Notes: generated from the sequence alone by a model not told the origin. DNA of 64,000 nucleotides from an uncultured Eubacteriales bacterium (GCA_934561055.1 CAKTFN010000005.1:62001-126000), one strand, 5' to 3'; numbered from the stretch's first letter, positions 42,725 to 50,934 are shown. Numbers and translations are program-made.

Positions 42725-44317
42725 TCAGCCGTTGAGAATTTTGAAATTTTCTTTGTTGGTTTTATAAAGTTGCTTGTAAACTTCATAGTTTTTGTCATAA
42801 GCCGGTTTGTTTTCCGGATTGGGCTTGAACGTTTTGACGCTCTTGATGAGCTTTCCGGCGTCGGCAATCGAATCGATTACTCCGATTCCGGCCGCAACAA
42901 CAACCGCCGCTCCTACGGCGCCGACGTTCTGCGGGCTTTCAACGGTTTCAATCGTTCTTCCGGTGCAATCGGCAAGAATCCGGCTCGTTGAATCGTTGAG
43001 CGCACCGCCGCCGACAAAGCGGATAACGTTTGAAGTTTTGATTTTCTTGTCCTGGGTTTCAAGCATCCAGCGCATATGGAAGCAAACTCCTTCAACTATT
43101 GCGCGGATAATCTCGCTCTTTCCGGTGTCAAGACTGACATTGAAGAACATTGCTCTCGAGTTCGGATCTTCAAACGGGCAACGGTTTCCGTGGAACCACG
43201 GAGTGAAAACAACTCCGTTTGAACCGGCCGGAACGCTTTCGATAACATCCGAAAGGAACTGATAAAGGTTCGTATACTTGCTTTCCATATCCTCGGCAAC
43301 ATGAGTTTTTTTAAGATAGATACCGATTTCATCGAGTGCAAGGTGATCCTTCACCCACTCAAGGCATTTTCCTGCGGTTTCAAGTTCCGCAAAATAGTTA
43401 TAAAGTCCGTCCTGAGCGCCGACGATTGCGGCAATCATCGAAGATGCGTCAACAACGTTTTTGTCAACAACGGTTGAAACCCAGCCGGAAGTTCCCATAT
43501 AAATGTGGGTTTCTCCGTTTGAAACCGCACCTGCGCCGACTCCGATGAGGGTTGCGTCTCCGCCGCCGCCGAAAACAGCGGTTCCTTCCTTGAGACCGAG
43601 TTCTTCGGCAGCCTTCTTTGTGAGTCCGCCGACTCTGTCGGTACTTTTTACGATTGTTGCAAGGTGATCGGTGTTGACGCCGAACATTTTGCACATTTCA
43701 CGACTCCAGCCCTGCTTTCCGGGGCGAACGTCATAAAGAAGCGTTCCGAAAGCCGAGTCCGGAGTCATAATGAACTTTCCGGTCATTCTTGCGATGAGAG
43801 CTTCCTTGACGTCGAGCCATTTATAAACTTTTTTGAAAACGTCGGGTTCGTTGTTTTTAACCCAAAGATATTTGTAAACGGGATCCTTTACGCTGAGAGC
43901 GGCCGCCTTTGTGATTGAAAGCGACTTGAGAAGTTTCACAACGTTTCCGCCTGCAACCTTAAGGCCGTAAGCCATGTTTTCTTTAAGCTCTTTTCTTGCA
44001 CGCTGATCCATATAGCTCATTGCACGACGAATCGGAAGCCCGTCCTTATCAACAAGAACAAGGCCCTGCATCTGGGAGCAGAACGAAATTCCGTCGATAT
44101 CGTCCGGAGTTACGTCGGTTTTTGTGAAAATTTCTTTCGTTGTTTTGCACATTGCCGCCCACCATTCGTCGGGATCCTGTTCGGCGCCGCCGTCCGGAAA
44201 GACATAAAGCTCATAACCTTCAATTGCATCGGCAAGAAGCTCAACGGTTTTGTCAATCCCAAAAAGGCAGGTTTTGACTCCGGTTGTTCCGATATCATAT
44301 GCAAGAGCGTATTTCAT
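42725..44317 (-). CDS. FGGY-family carbohydrate kinase (xylulokinase-like)
   Basis: A 530-aa sugar kinase with the phosphate-1 motif DIGTTGVK, the SCSQM-type stretch ISFCSQMQG, the conserved GGGGDATLIGVGAG and the C-terminal adenosine motif RFVGGGALND. Closest in flavour to xylulokinases, but pentulose, glycerol and other substrates occur in this family. No sugar isomerase or transporter is adjacent, so the substrate is open. It lies 7 nt downstream of a TetR gene. Confidence 0.87.
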   Translation of the reverse strand: MKYALAYDIGTTGVKTCLFGIDKTVELLADAIEGYELYVFPDGGAEQDPDEWWAAMCKTTKEIFTKTDVTPDDIDGISFCSQMQGLVLVDKDGLPIRRAMSYMDQRARKELKENMAYGLKVAGGNVVKLLKSLSITKAAALSVKDPVYKYLWVKNNEPDVFKKVYKWLDVKEALIARMTGKFIMTPDSAFGTLLYDVRPGKQGWSREMCKMFGVNTDHLATIVKSTDRVGGLTKKAAEELGLKEGTAVFGGGGDATLIGVGAGAVSNGETHIYMGTSGWVSTVVDKNVVDASSMIAAIVGAQDGLYNYFAELETAGKCLEWVKDHLALDEIGIYLKKTHVAEDMESKYTNLYQFLSDVIESVPAGSNGVVFTPWFHGNRCPFEDPNSRAMFFNVSLDTGKSEIIRAIVEGVCFHMRWMLETQDKKIKTSNVIRFVGGGALNDSTSRILADCTGRTIETVESPQNVGAVGAAVVVAAGIGVIDSIADAGKLIKSVKTFKPNPENKPAYDKNYEVYKQLYKTNKENFKILNG

Positions 44318-44324
44318 ATTATTA

Positions 44325-45005
44325 TCACATTCCTTTCGGATAAATATTAGGTTTAAGGGCGGCTTTTACGAATTTTACAATATTCCTTACCGCGAATTCG
44401 TCTTTTTCAAAAATATCGTCTCCGGCATAGATTCTGTACCGTTCCGAATAATAATCGCAGGCATAAGAAAACTGAAGGGTTAGAAGAATGTTATCCATAA
44501 GAAAAGCGGCCATTCCGGGATCGATATCCGTTCGGATTTCTCCCGAAATCTGACCCTGAATGATTGCGGTTTTATAAGCGTCGGCAGTGATTGACTCCAT
44601 TTTTTCCGCAAGTTTTTTTCCGAGTTCGGCGTCTCTTTCCGTTGTGAATTCATTGTAAAGTTTGATCATTACGGCGTTTCTTCTTGAAAAATCAATCGCC
44701 GCACGAATCAGCTTTTCAAGTTTGAGAATGACGTCTTCCTCAACCTCGTTGATTGCGTCAAGAATCTCTTCAAGGAAAGAAATTCCGTAGCTTACGCTCG
44801 TGAGGAAAAGATCCGTCTTTGTTTCAAAATATTTATAAAGCGAGCCGACGCTTACCTCGGCTTTTTTTGCGATGGTATTGATGTTTGCGTTTTCAAATCC
44901 CTTCGTTGCAAATTCGTTCACCGCAACATCAAGAATTTTTTTTCGTTTCTCCTCGGAAATATTTTCAAAGGTCGCCTTGTGATAAACCTCTTTTCTTTCA
45001 GGCAT
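44325..45005 (-). CDS. TetR/AcrR family regulator, upstream of the FGGY kinase
   Basis: A 226-aa TetR repressor with HTH sequence KKILDVAVNEFATKGFENANINTIAKKAEVSVGSLYKYF in order, then a helical ligand domain. The tight 7-nt spacing to the kinase gene makes a two-gene operon (perhaps extending into alr), so the kinase's substrate or product may be its effector. A candidate promoter (TTGCAT-17-TAAAAT, minus strand, around 45.06-45.09 kb) lies upstream. Confidence 0.9.
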   Translation of the reverse strand: MPERKEVYHKATFENISEEKRKKILDVAVNEFATKGFENANINTIAKKAEVSVGSLYKYFETKTDLFLTSVSYGISFLEEILDAINEVEEDVILKLEKLIRAAIDFSRRNAVMIKLYNEFTTERDAELGKKLAEKMESITADAYKTAIIQGQISGEIRTDIDPGMAAFLMDNILLTLQFSYACDYYSERYRIYAGDDIFEKDEFAVRNIVKFVKAALKPNIYPKGM

Positions 45006-45114
45006 TCTCTTTATTTCCCCCTGTTTTAAAAATTAAAAAATGTATAACCACTCTATTTTATCAACTGCTGACAAAAAATGCAAGTAATTTGACTCAAAAG
45101 ATTGTTCTGTCGCC

Positions 45115-45155
45115 TTAAAAATAAAAGCCGCCGCCAAAAAAACGGCAGCGGTTTT
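45115..45155 (-). terminator. Terminator after the small basic protein gene
   Basis: On the minus strand CCGCTGCC (45151-45144) pairs with GGCGGCGG (45135-45128), one G-T wobble, followed by CTTTTATTTTT. Confidence 0.75.
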
Positions 45156-45183
45156 TCAAAATCGGCAAAGAAATTTTTCTTTT

Positions 45184-45405
45184 TCAGCGTTCAAGAGCAA
45201 GATAATGGTTTTTGATGAATTCTTCCGTCTTTTTGTTCATGCGTTCCCTTTTTTCGGTGAGAACGTCATCAAGAAAAAGAACGAGCTTTGATGAACGCAA
45301 TTTTCTCTTTTTGACGAGAATGGAAAGAAGTCCGTTCGTCAGAAAAATATCGATTGAGCGGATTTTTAACGGAACTGCGAGAAGTTTTATTTTGAATGTA
45401 TTCAT
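45184..45405 (-). CDS. Small basic protein of unknown function
   Basis: A 73-aa, strongly basic protein (MNTFKIKLLAVPLKIRSID...), with a short hydrophobic stretch (IFLTNGLLSILV) and a Lys/Arg-rich second half. No family recognised. ATG 45405 is taken because AGGA lies 7 nt upstream; the longer frame adds 14 residues. It is the first gene downstream of the structured RNA at 45.6 kb on the same strand and is closed by its own terminator, so it could be that RNA's target. The coding call rests on RBS, terminator and frame only. Confidence 0.5.
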   Translation of the reverse strand: MNTFKIKLLAVPLKIRSIDIFLTNGLLSILVKKRKLRSSKLVLFLDDVLTEKRERMNKKTEEFIKNHYLALER

Positions 45406-45570
45406 GATTTTTCCTGCCTTCACTTTATTTTTTTCAGTCATTTTCAATGTGGCCTTTCATTTCCCGACTGCATTGACATCATACATCAACACTGTCAAAA
45501 TTTTTGTCACACTTTGTCGAAAGATTATTAAATTTTCTAAAAGCTGTTGTTTCACGGCGAAAGAAGATTA

Positions 45571-45797
45571 AAAAAGAAAAAGCGGCATATTACTGCCGCA
45601 GCCGGAGGGTCTAAGCGCGCCCTTCACCTCACGCTTAGACCCTCATCCGAAAGCACACCCGTTGAAAGCGCACACCCCACGCTCAGTGTGCCGTACGGAT
45701 AATCAAAAAGGGCTGCGGCAAAAATATACCGCCTTCAAAGAAAGAACATCAATCAAATCAAAACACTTTTCAAAACTCAATGTTCACTAAAAAAGCA
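45571..45797 (-). ncRNA. Structured RNA (~225 nt) whose closing stem competes with a terminator; possibly raiA-type
   Basis: Read on the minus strand: closing stem P1 GCCGCAGCC (45719-45711) with GGCTGCGGC (45603-45595). Inside it are P2 ATCCG/CGGAT (45700-45696 with 45649-45645), P3 GCACAC/GTGTGC, and a 13-bp perfect hairpin CGC-TTAGACCCTC type (45644-45632 with 45617-45605). The end is the terminator GCGGCA/TGCCGC (45599-45594 with 45587-45582) followed by TTTTTCTTTTTT. The terminator's 5' arm reuses P1 bases, so the two exclude each other. A promoter lies at 45803-45831. A repeat (GGTGTGCGCTTTC, GGTGTGCTTTC) lies in the core. Size and compact shape recall the raiA motif, but this is not verified. 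Confidence 0.7.
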
Positions 45798-45802
45798 GTT
45801 TC

Positions 45803-45831
45803 AGTTTACCACATTATTCGCTAAAATGCAA
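45803..45831 (-). promoter_or_regulatory. Promoter of the structured RNA
   Basis: Minus-strand TTGCAT (45831-45826), 17-nt spacer, TAAACT (45808-45803). Confidence 0.55.
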
Positions 45832-45891
45832 GCAAATATCAATAAATCTTTCCCCTGAATTTTAAAAAAAATCTTTTTTGCCATAATCTTC

Positions 45892-45920
45892 TTGAAATCC
45901 CATAAACCTTGCGGTATAAT
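45892..45920 (+). promoter_or_regulatory. Promoter of the Rrf2-type regulator
   Basis: TTGAAA, 17-nt spacer, TATAAT, about 40 nt before the ATG. Confidence 0.7.
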
Positions 45921-45962
45921 ATGTTGAAAAGATTGATTATTTTTGAACGGAGAAAAAAACAA

Positions 45963-46367
45963 ATGCTTGTTTCAACAAAGGGAAGATATGCGCTGAGAGT
46001 CATGATTGAACTTGCGACTCACGAAGAAGGTGAATATGTTCCGCTCAAAACAATTGCGACGGCTCAGAATATTTCCGAAAAATATCTTGAAAGCATCATC
46101 GGCGTTCTCTCAAAAGCAGGTCTGCTTGACGGTCTGCGGGGAAAAGGCGGCGGCTACCGTCTCAACAGAAGCGCAAAAGATTACTCCGTCGGAGAGATTC
46201 TTCGTCTTACCGAAGGAACGCTCGCTCCCGTTTCCTGTCTTGACGGAGATGAAAACACCTGTGAGCGCTGTATGGACTGCAAAACCCTTCCGATGTGGGA
46301 ATCCCTTAACCGCCTCATTTCTTCTTATCTTGACAGCGTTTCAATCGAAGAACTTTTGAAAAACTGA
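45963..46367 (+). CDS. Rrf2/IscR-family transcription regulator
   Basis: A 134-aa winged-helix regulator starting MLVSTKGRYALRVMIELA, the Rrf2 family signature, with recognition segment ISEKYLESIIGVLSKAGLL and the wing GLRGKGGGYRL. Four cysteines (SCLDGDENTCERCMDCKT) lie where IscR and NsrR hold an iron-sulfur cluster, so cluster sensing is likely. The alternative is a CymR-like cysteine regulator, but CymR lacks this cluster motif. No isc/suf genes are adjacent. GGAG lies ~11 nt before ATG 45963. Confidence 0.9.
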   Translation: MLVSTKGRYALRVMIELATHEEGEYVPLKTIATAQNISEKYLESIIGVLSKAGLLDGLRGKGGGYRLNRSAKDYSVGEILRLTEGTLAPVSCLDGDENTCERCMDCKTLPMWESLNRLISSYLDSVSIEELLKN

Positions 46368-46525
46368 CTTACTATATATTAATGGTATATACAAAAACCT
46401 CAAACCAACCTCAAGAAAAGCCGAATTTTGCTCTTTTCTTGCGCCGATATAATTCCGAATTGCTCATAATAATTATAAATTATATTGTTTGATTAAAAAT
46501 TATTTGACTTTTTCCGTGTCGTTTA

Positions 46526-46554
46526 TTGACAAGCCCTGTTGTTTAATGTAGAAT
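46526..46554 (+). promoter_or_regulatory. Promoter of the zinc-ribbon/TM2 gene
   Basis: TTGACA, 17-nt spacer, TAGAAT, 45 nt before the ATG. Confidence 0.75.
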
Positions 46555-46599
46555 TAAATTATCCTTATGGGAGAAAATACAAACACGGAGGAAATCAAT

Positions 46600-47001
46600 A
46601 TGTTTTGTAAAAATTGCGGTCAACCTATGAATGACAATCAGGCAATCTGCTTGAACTGCGGCGTTAAAACGGGAGAAGGAACGGCGTTCTGTGCAAATTG
46701 CGGAGCGCAGGTTGCGCCCGGCGCAGCTGTGTGTACGAACTGCGGAGTTGCAACAGCCCCTCAAAAGCCGCTCGGCGGAAGCGACAACTGGGTTCCCGCC
46801 GGAAAGGATAAGGTTGTGATCATCATTCTCTGCCTTCTTCTCGGCGGTTTCGGTATTCACAACTTTTATCTCGGCGAAACAAAGAAGGGCGTTTTGAAGA
46901 TTTTGCTTTGCTGGACGGGAATCAGCGGGATTCTCGCTCTTGTCGATCTCATTAAAATGATTATGGGCTCATACGAAGTCAATGCGGAAAAATTCATCTG
47001 A
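46600..47001 (+). CDS. Zinc-ribbon and TM2-domain membrane protein
   Basis: A 133-aa protein with two cytoplasmic zinc ribbons (MFCKNCG...CLNCG and FCANCG...CTNCG, residues ~2-60). A TM2 domain of two membrane helices follows (VVIIILCLLLGGFGIHNFYLG, then VLKILLCWTGISGILALVDLI). TM2 proteins are widespread and poorly understood; the ribbons suggest a zinc-dependent interaction module on the inner face. ATG 46600 follows GGAGG by 8 nt. It is a single-gene unit with a strong terminator. Confidence 0.88.
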   Translation: MFCKNCGQPMNDNQAICLNCGVKTGEGTAFCANCGAQVAPGAAVCTNCGVATAPQKPLGGSDNWVPAGKDKVVIIILCLLLGGFGIHNFYLGETKKGVLKILLCWTGISGILALVDLIKMIMGSYEVNAEKFI

Positions 47002-47020
47002 GAATATAACACTTTGTTTG

Positions 47021-47068
47021 AACAGGCTGCGGCGAAACAAAAAGGTTTCGCCGCAGCCTTATTTTTTT
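47021..47068 (+). terminator. Terminator of the TM2 gene
   Basis: GGCTGCGGCGAAAC (47025-47038) pairs perfectly with GTTTCGCCGCAGCC (47045-47058), then TTATTTTTTT. Confidence 0.95.
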
Positions 47069-47159
47069 GCAAAAAGAGGCAAAAGCCGTTATAATGTCGT
47101 TGATTATTAAATTTTTGTTGATGTTTAACAAAATTTTATGATATGTCTTGTAAAATACC

Positions 47160-47188
47160 TTGACAATTACTAAAATTTGTAATAATAT
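47160..47188 (+). promoter_or_regulatory. hppA promoter
   Basis: TTGACA, 17-nt spacer, TAATAT; leader of about 85-90 nt before hppA. Confidence 0.7.
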
Positions 47189-47229
47189 ATAAGTTACCTC
47201 ATAGTGAAGTGATTTTGGAGAGAATAGCT

Positions 47230-47280
47230 ATGGAGAAAATATTGACGCGGCTTGTCCTATGCCGCAAAAGGAGTTATTAA
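47230..47280 (+). CDS. 16-codon leader ORF in front of hppA
   Basis: MEKILTRLVLCRKRSY, with GGAG 9 nt before its ATG. Its last codons contain the hppA ribosome binding site (AAAAGGAG), and its TAA ends 2 nt before the hppA ATG. A small hairpin (CGGC...GCCG) lies inside. The geometry fits translational coupling or leader-peptide control. No codon enrichment that would suggest classical amino-acid attenuation is visible. Confidence 0.45.
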   Translation: MEKILTRLVLCRKRSY

Positions 47281-47282
47281 TA

Positions 47283-49313
47283 ATGGACAAACTTCTCTAT
47301 GCAGTTCCCGTTGTCAGTGCTCTCGGTCTGCTGTTCGCTCTCTTCCTTGCGCTCAAGGTAAAAAGGCAACCGGCCGGTACCGAAAGAATGAAAGAAATCG
47401 CCGCTTCGATTCACGAAGGAGCAACGGCTTTTCTTTTTTCGGAGTACAAAATCATCGTAATCTTTGTTGCAGTGATCTTCCTTGCAATCGGTCTTCTGCT
47501 CAAAAACTGGCTTGAAGCCGTCTGTTTCGTTGTCGGTGCGCTGTTCTCGGTTGCTGCCGGCTATTGCGGAATGCGCGTTGCAACCCTTGCAAACGTCAGA
47601 ACGGCAAATGCCGCAAAGGATCACGGAATGGCAAAAGCCCTTTCCGTTGCGTTTTCCGGCGGTTCGGTCATGGGTCTTTGCGTTGCGGGACTCGGCCTTC
47701 TCGGAATTTCAGCAATCTACATACTCACCAAAAACGACGCCGTCCTCTTCGGTTTCAGTCTCGGCGCTTCGTCAATCGCTCTTTTCGCCCGTGTAGGCGG
47801 CGGAATTTATACCAAAGCGGCAGACGTCGGTGCAGATCTCGTCGGAAAAGTCGAAGCCGGTATTCCCGAAGACGACCCGAGAAATCCTGCCGTTATTGCC
47901 GATAACGTCGGTGACAACGTCGGTGACGTTGCAGGCATGGGCGCAGACCTTTTTGAAAGCTACGGCGGAGCAGTTGTTTCCGCAATCACGCTCGGTCTCA
48001 TTTTCTGCAAAAACGTAATGCCCGAAAAGCTCACTTACGGAGCAATGTATCCGCTCCTGATTGCCGCACTCGGACTCGTTTCGTCAATTCTCGGAACCTT
48101 CTTTGTGCGCGGAGACAAGGATCCTTCAAAGGCACTCAAAGCCGGAACATATGTCGCTTCCGGAATTGTTCTTGTCGGTTCACTCGTTCTCAGCCAAGTT
48201 TTATTCGGTTCGCTTTATTACGGAATCACAATCGTTGCCGGTCTTGTTGTCGGCATTCTCATCGGATATTTCACCGAGGTTTACACATCGGACGCTTACC
48301 GATTTGTCAAAAAAATCGCAAAGCAGTCAGAAACCGGTTCGGCAACAAACATAATTTCCGGAATCGCAACCGGATTCCAGTCAACCGCAGTTTCAATTAT
48401 ATTTATCTGCATCGGAATTTTTGTTGCCTTCTTCTTCGGAAGCAAATGTGGCGAAGGCGGCGGAATTTACGGAATCGCTCTCGCCGCAGTCGGAATGCTT
48501 TCAACAACGGGAATCACCGTTGCGGTTGATGCCTACGGTCCGATTGCCGACAACGCAGGCGGAATTGCCGAAATGAGCGGTCTTGACGAATCTGTTCGCA
48601 ACATCACCGACAAGCTTGACTCGGTTGGAAACACAACCGCCGCAATGGGCAAAGGATTTGCAATCGGCTCGGCGGCTCTCACCGCCCTCGCCCTCTTCTT
48701 CTCATACAAGGAAGCGGTAGGAATCGGTTCAATCGACATTCTCAACAGCAATGTTGTTATCGGCCTTTTCATCGGCGGAATGCTTCCGTTCGTCTTTTCG
48801 GCCTTCACAATGGAATCCGTCAGCAAAGCGGCTTATCAGATGATTGAAGAGGTACGCCGCCAGTTCAGAACCATTCCCGGAATTCTTGAAGGCAAGGGCA
48901 AGCCCGATTACAAAACCTGCGTTGCGATTTCAACAAAAGCTTCGCTTCGCGAAATGATCGTTCCCGGCCTTCTTGCGATTGCGGCACCGCTTCTTGTCGG
49001 CTGTGTTCTCGGCGTAAACGCACTCGGCGGACTTCTTGCGGGTTCACTTGTCACGGGCGTTCTTCTTGCGATTTTCATGTCAAACGCAGGCGGTGCATGG
49101 GACAACGCAAAGAAATATATTGAAAGCGGAAACCACGGCGGAAAAGGCAGCGAATCGCACAAAGCGGCCGTTGTCGGCGACACCGTCGGCGACCCGTTCA
49201 AAGACACTTCGGGTCCGTCAATCAACATTCTCATCAAGCTTATGACAATTGTTTCGCTCGTTTTTGCTCCGCTCTTTGTTCTCATCAATGGCGGTGCAGG
49301 ACTTCTCGGCTGA
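47283..49313 (+). CDS. hppA: Membrane-bound proton/sodium-translocating pyrophosphatase
   Basis: Couples pyrophosphate hydrolysis to cation pumping. The 676-aa product has the signature DVGADLVGKVE...DDPRNPAVIADNVGDNVGDVAGMGADLFESY in order and the second acidic motif near the C-terminus (GDTVGDPFKDTSGPS). GNTTAAMGKGFAIGSAAL has Ala where K+-independent enzymes have Lys, which places it in the K+-dependent class; whether it pumps Na+, H+ or both is not read here. ATG 47283 follows AAAAGGAG by 9 nt. It has its own promoter and terminator. Confidence 0.95.
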   Translation: MDKLLYAVPVVSALGLLFALFLALKVKRQPAGTERMKEIAASIHEGATAFLFSEYKIIVIFVAVIFLAIGLLLKNWLEAVCFVVGALFSVAAGYCGMRVATLANVRTANAAKDHGMAKALSVAFSGGSVMGLCVAGLGLLGISAIYILTKNDAVLFGFSLGASSIALFARVGGGIYTKAADVGADLVGKVEAGIPEDDPRNPAVIADNVGDNVGDVAGMGADLFESYGGAVVSAITLGLIFCKNVMPEKLTYGAMYPLLIAALGLVSSILGTFFVRGDKDPSKALKAGTYVASGIVLVGSLVLSQVLFGSLYYGITIVAGLVVGILIGYFTEVYTSDAYRFVKKIAKQSETGSATNIISGIATGFQSTAVSIIFICIGIFVAFFFGSKCGEGGGIYGIALAAVGMLSTTGITVAVDAYGPIADNAGGIAEMSGLDESVRNITDKLDSVGNTTAAMGKGFAIGSAALTALALFFSYKEAVGIGSIDILNSNVVIGLFIGGMLPFVFSAFTMESVSKAAYQMIEEVRRQFRTIPGILEGKGKPDYKTCVAISTKASLREMIVPGLLAIAAPLLVGCVLGVNALGGLLAGSLVTGVLLAIFMSNAGGAWDNAKKYIESGNHGGKGSESHKAAVVGDTVGDPFKDTSGPSINILIKLMTIVSLVFAPLFVLINGGAGLLG

Positions 49314-49336
49314 GAATGAAAGAAGAAACGTAAATA

Positions 49337-49375
49337 TTTTGCCGACCGTTCCAAAAGGAGCGGCCGGCATTTTTC
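49337..49375 (+). terminator. hppA terminator
   Basis: TTGCCGACCGTTCC pairs with GGAGCGGCCGGCA with two internal mismatches across an AAAA loop, then TTTTT. Confidence 0.85.
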
Positions 49376-49487
49376 ATTCAAAAAGGCACCGTGATTTCAG
49401 AAAGCGCACGTTTTGAGGCCGATTCACGGCGAGCGTCAAGCCGTCTCAAAAAAATTCGTAAAAACCGAAAATTTTCCTCAAAAAATG

Positions 49488-49516
49488 TTGACATCTGCAA
49501 TTAAATAGGGTATAAT
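49488..49516 (+). promoter_or_regulatory. Consensus promoter of tRNA-Thr
   Basis: TTGACA, 17-nt spacer, TATAAT, 20 nt before the tRNA. Confidence 0.85.
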
Positions 49517-49536
49517 AGCGGAGCTGTGTTGAAAGT

Positions 49537-49612
49537 GCTGCTATGGCGCAGTCGGTAGCGCGCATCCTTGGTAAGGATGAGGTCACCGGTTCAAATCCGG
49601 TTAGCAGCTCCA
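49537..49612 (+). tRNA. tRNA-Thr (anticodon GGT)
   Basis: A 76-nt tRNA with acceptor GCTGCTA/TAGCAGC, D-arm GCGCAGTCGGTAGCGC, anticodon stem CATCC/GGATG around loop TTGGTAA (anticodon GGT at 49570-49572), T-arm CCGGTTCAAATCCGG, discriminator T and an encoded CCA. It reads ACC and ACT. It is a single-gene unit with a perfect promoter and strong terminator. Confidence 0.97.
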
Positions 49613-49646
49613 ATCCCTTGAAACGTAAGGTTTCAAGGGATTTTTC
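49613..49646 (+). terminator. tRNA-Thr terminator
   Basis: ATCCCTTGAAAC pairs with GTTTCAAGGGAT across a short loop, then TTTTC. Confidence 0.9.
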
Positions 49647-49738
49647 GTTATATTTGAAAAACCTCTCAGACCTCATCTCCGAGCCGCAATTTTTAGGTTA
49701 GGGATGAGGTTTGTTTTAATTTTTACGAACAAATTGTC

Positions 49739-50065
49739 TCACATCAATGATTTCAGATAGATTTCAAGCAAATTCAATGCAGTTTCCTTTTCTTTTGGCT
49801 GACAGACGGTTAACCTTTCAAAAAGTTCAGTCTGTTTGCACTCCAACGGAGAAGTCTCTGTCAAAATTTCATCCGGAGTAATACAAAGGGCTTGACAAAT
49901 TTTGAGAATCGTTTCAATTCTCATGTTGACCGTTCCTCGTTCTATATCGGCATATGTCCTGTCTGAAAGTCCGGCGGCTTCGGCAACCTCAGCCTGAGTC
50001 ATTCCGAGCTTTTTTCTGATTGAAAGCAGTTTATTTCCAATAGTCCTCATGTCAAAAACAAGCAT
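49739..50065 (-). CDS. XRE-family HTH regulator
   Basis: A 108-aa protein with an HTH_3 domain (RTIGNKLLSIRKKLGMTQAEVAEAAGLSDRTYADIERGTVN in order, residues ~6-47), then a short helical C-terminus for dimerisation. The ATG follows GGAGGAA by ~6 nt. A perfect inverted repeat sits 13-34 nt upstream of the start, probably its own operator. No partner gene is adjacent on the same strand. A long imperfect hairpin (ACCTCATC...GATGAGGT) near 49.68-49.71 kb may terminate it. Confidence 0.87.
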   Translation of the reverse strand: MLVFDMRTIGNKLLSIRKKLGMTQAEVAEAAGLSDRTYADIERGTVNMRIETILKICQALCITPDEILTETSPLECKQTELFERLTVCQPKEKETALNLLEIYLKSLM

Positions 50066-50077
50066 TATTCTTCCTCC

Positions 50078-50099
50078 AAATGTCGTTATATAGACATTT
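50078..50099. promoter_or_regulatory. Inverted repeat, probable operator of the XRE gene
   Basis: AAATGTC (50078-50084) and GACATTT (50093-50099) flank GTTATATA. It lies directly upstream of the RBS of the minus-strand XRE gene; autoregulation is inferred. Confidence 0.55.
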
Positions 50100-50264
50100 T
50101 ACTTCCTATTTCGCTTGACATATATTGAATGGACAAACAAAACAGTCCGCAACACGTGATAACGTCTTTTCGTTCTTAAAAAGTTTTCTTAACAATCTGA
50201 TTGATTTTCTCAGAAAATTGTTCGGTATTAAGTAACAAACTCAGGGCTGTAAAAAACAGCCAAA

Positions 50265-50312
50265 GAAAAAAACTACAAGTCTGCCAAAAAAGGTAGGCTT
50301 GTAGTCTTTTTG
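50265..50312. terminator. Bidirectional hairpin in a gene-free stretch
   Basis: ACTACAAGTCTGCC pairs with GGTAGGCTTGTAGT (two mismatches) across AAAAAA, with T-runs on both strands. A smaller hairpin GGCTGT/ACAGCC lies just upstream. Apart from these and the XRE operator, nothing was recognised in the 374-nt gap between the XRE gene and the glycosylase gene. Confidence 0.65.
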
Positions 50313-50380
50313 TGATATAACTCAATTGATTATCACCAAGGGATATAATAACACCATATCAATTAAAATACCGCCGGAAA

Positions 50381-50409
50381 TTGAAAAATCCGTTCCGAAG
50401 TGATATAAT
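50381..50409 (+). promoter_or_regulatory. Promoter of the DNA glycosylase gene
   Basis: TTGAAA, 17-nt spacer, TATAAT, 30 nt before the start. Confidence 0.7.
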
Positions 50410-50439
50410 CTCTATACTATATATAAAGAGGTGAACGCG

Positions 50440-50934
50440 TTGAAAGAGGAACATATCTTTCATCCGATTTCGCCGGTTTGGGACGAAAACAGCAAGGTAC
50501 TTATTCTCGGTTCGTTTCCGTCGGTAAAGTCAAGGGAAAACGGATTCTTTTACGGTCACAAACAAAACCGCTTTTGGAAGGTGCTTGCCGCCGTTTTTGA
50601 CTGCAACGTTCCGGAAACAATCGAAGAAAAAAAGCGGCTTCTGCTTCAAAACGGCGTTGCCCTTTGGGACGTTATCGCCTCATGCGATATAACCGGCTCG
50701 GCAGACAGTTCGATAAAGAACGCAAAACCCAACGATATTCTCCCTATTATAATGAAAAGCAAAATCACCGCCGTTTTTGTCAACGGAAACACCGCCGCAA
50801 AGCTTTATGAAAAGTATATTTTTCCAAAAACAAAAATCAAAGCAATTGTTCTTCCTTCAACAAGCCCGGCAAACGCAAGGGTTACGCTTGAAATGCTTAC
50901 GGAAAAATGGAGTATTATTAAGGCTTGGAAATAA
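50440..50934 (+). CDS. Uracil-DNA glycosylase superfamily protein, hypoxanthine-DNA glycosylase type
   Basis: A 164-aa member of the UDG superfamily, closest to the family-6 hypoxanthine-DNA glycosylases that remove deaminated adenine. Motif A is GSFPSVKSRENGFFYGHKQN followed by RFWKVL; motif B is LPSTSPANA. TTG 50440 is chosen because GAGGTG lies 7 nt before it; the upstream GTG is part of that RBS. Substrate assignment rests on motif similarity. It is a single gene with its own promoter. Confidence 0.85.
   Translation: MKEEHIFHPISPVWDENSKVLILGSFPSVKSRENGFFYGHKQNRFWKVLAAVFDCNVPETIEEKKRLLLQNGVALWDVIASCDITGSADSSIKNAKPNDILPIIMKSKITAVFVNGNTAAKLYEKYIFPKTKIKAIVLPSTSPANARVTLEMLTEKWSIIKAWK

Noticed and set aside
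45425..45500. TTGACA near 45.50 kb (minus) as promoter of the 73-aa gene
   Set aside because: No acceptable -10 at 16-18 nt; TATGAT lies only 9 nt away.
50105..50160. TTGACA at ~50.12 kb as a plus-strand promoter for an RNA ending at the 50.27 kb hairpin
   Set aside because: No -10-like hexamer at the right distance, so a transcript could not be supported.
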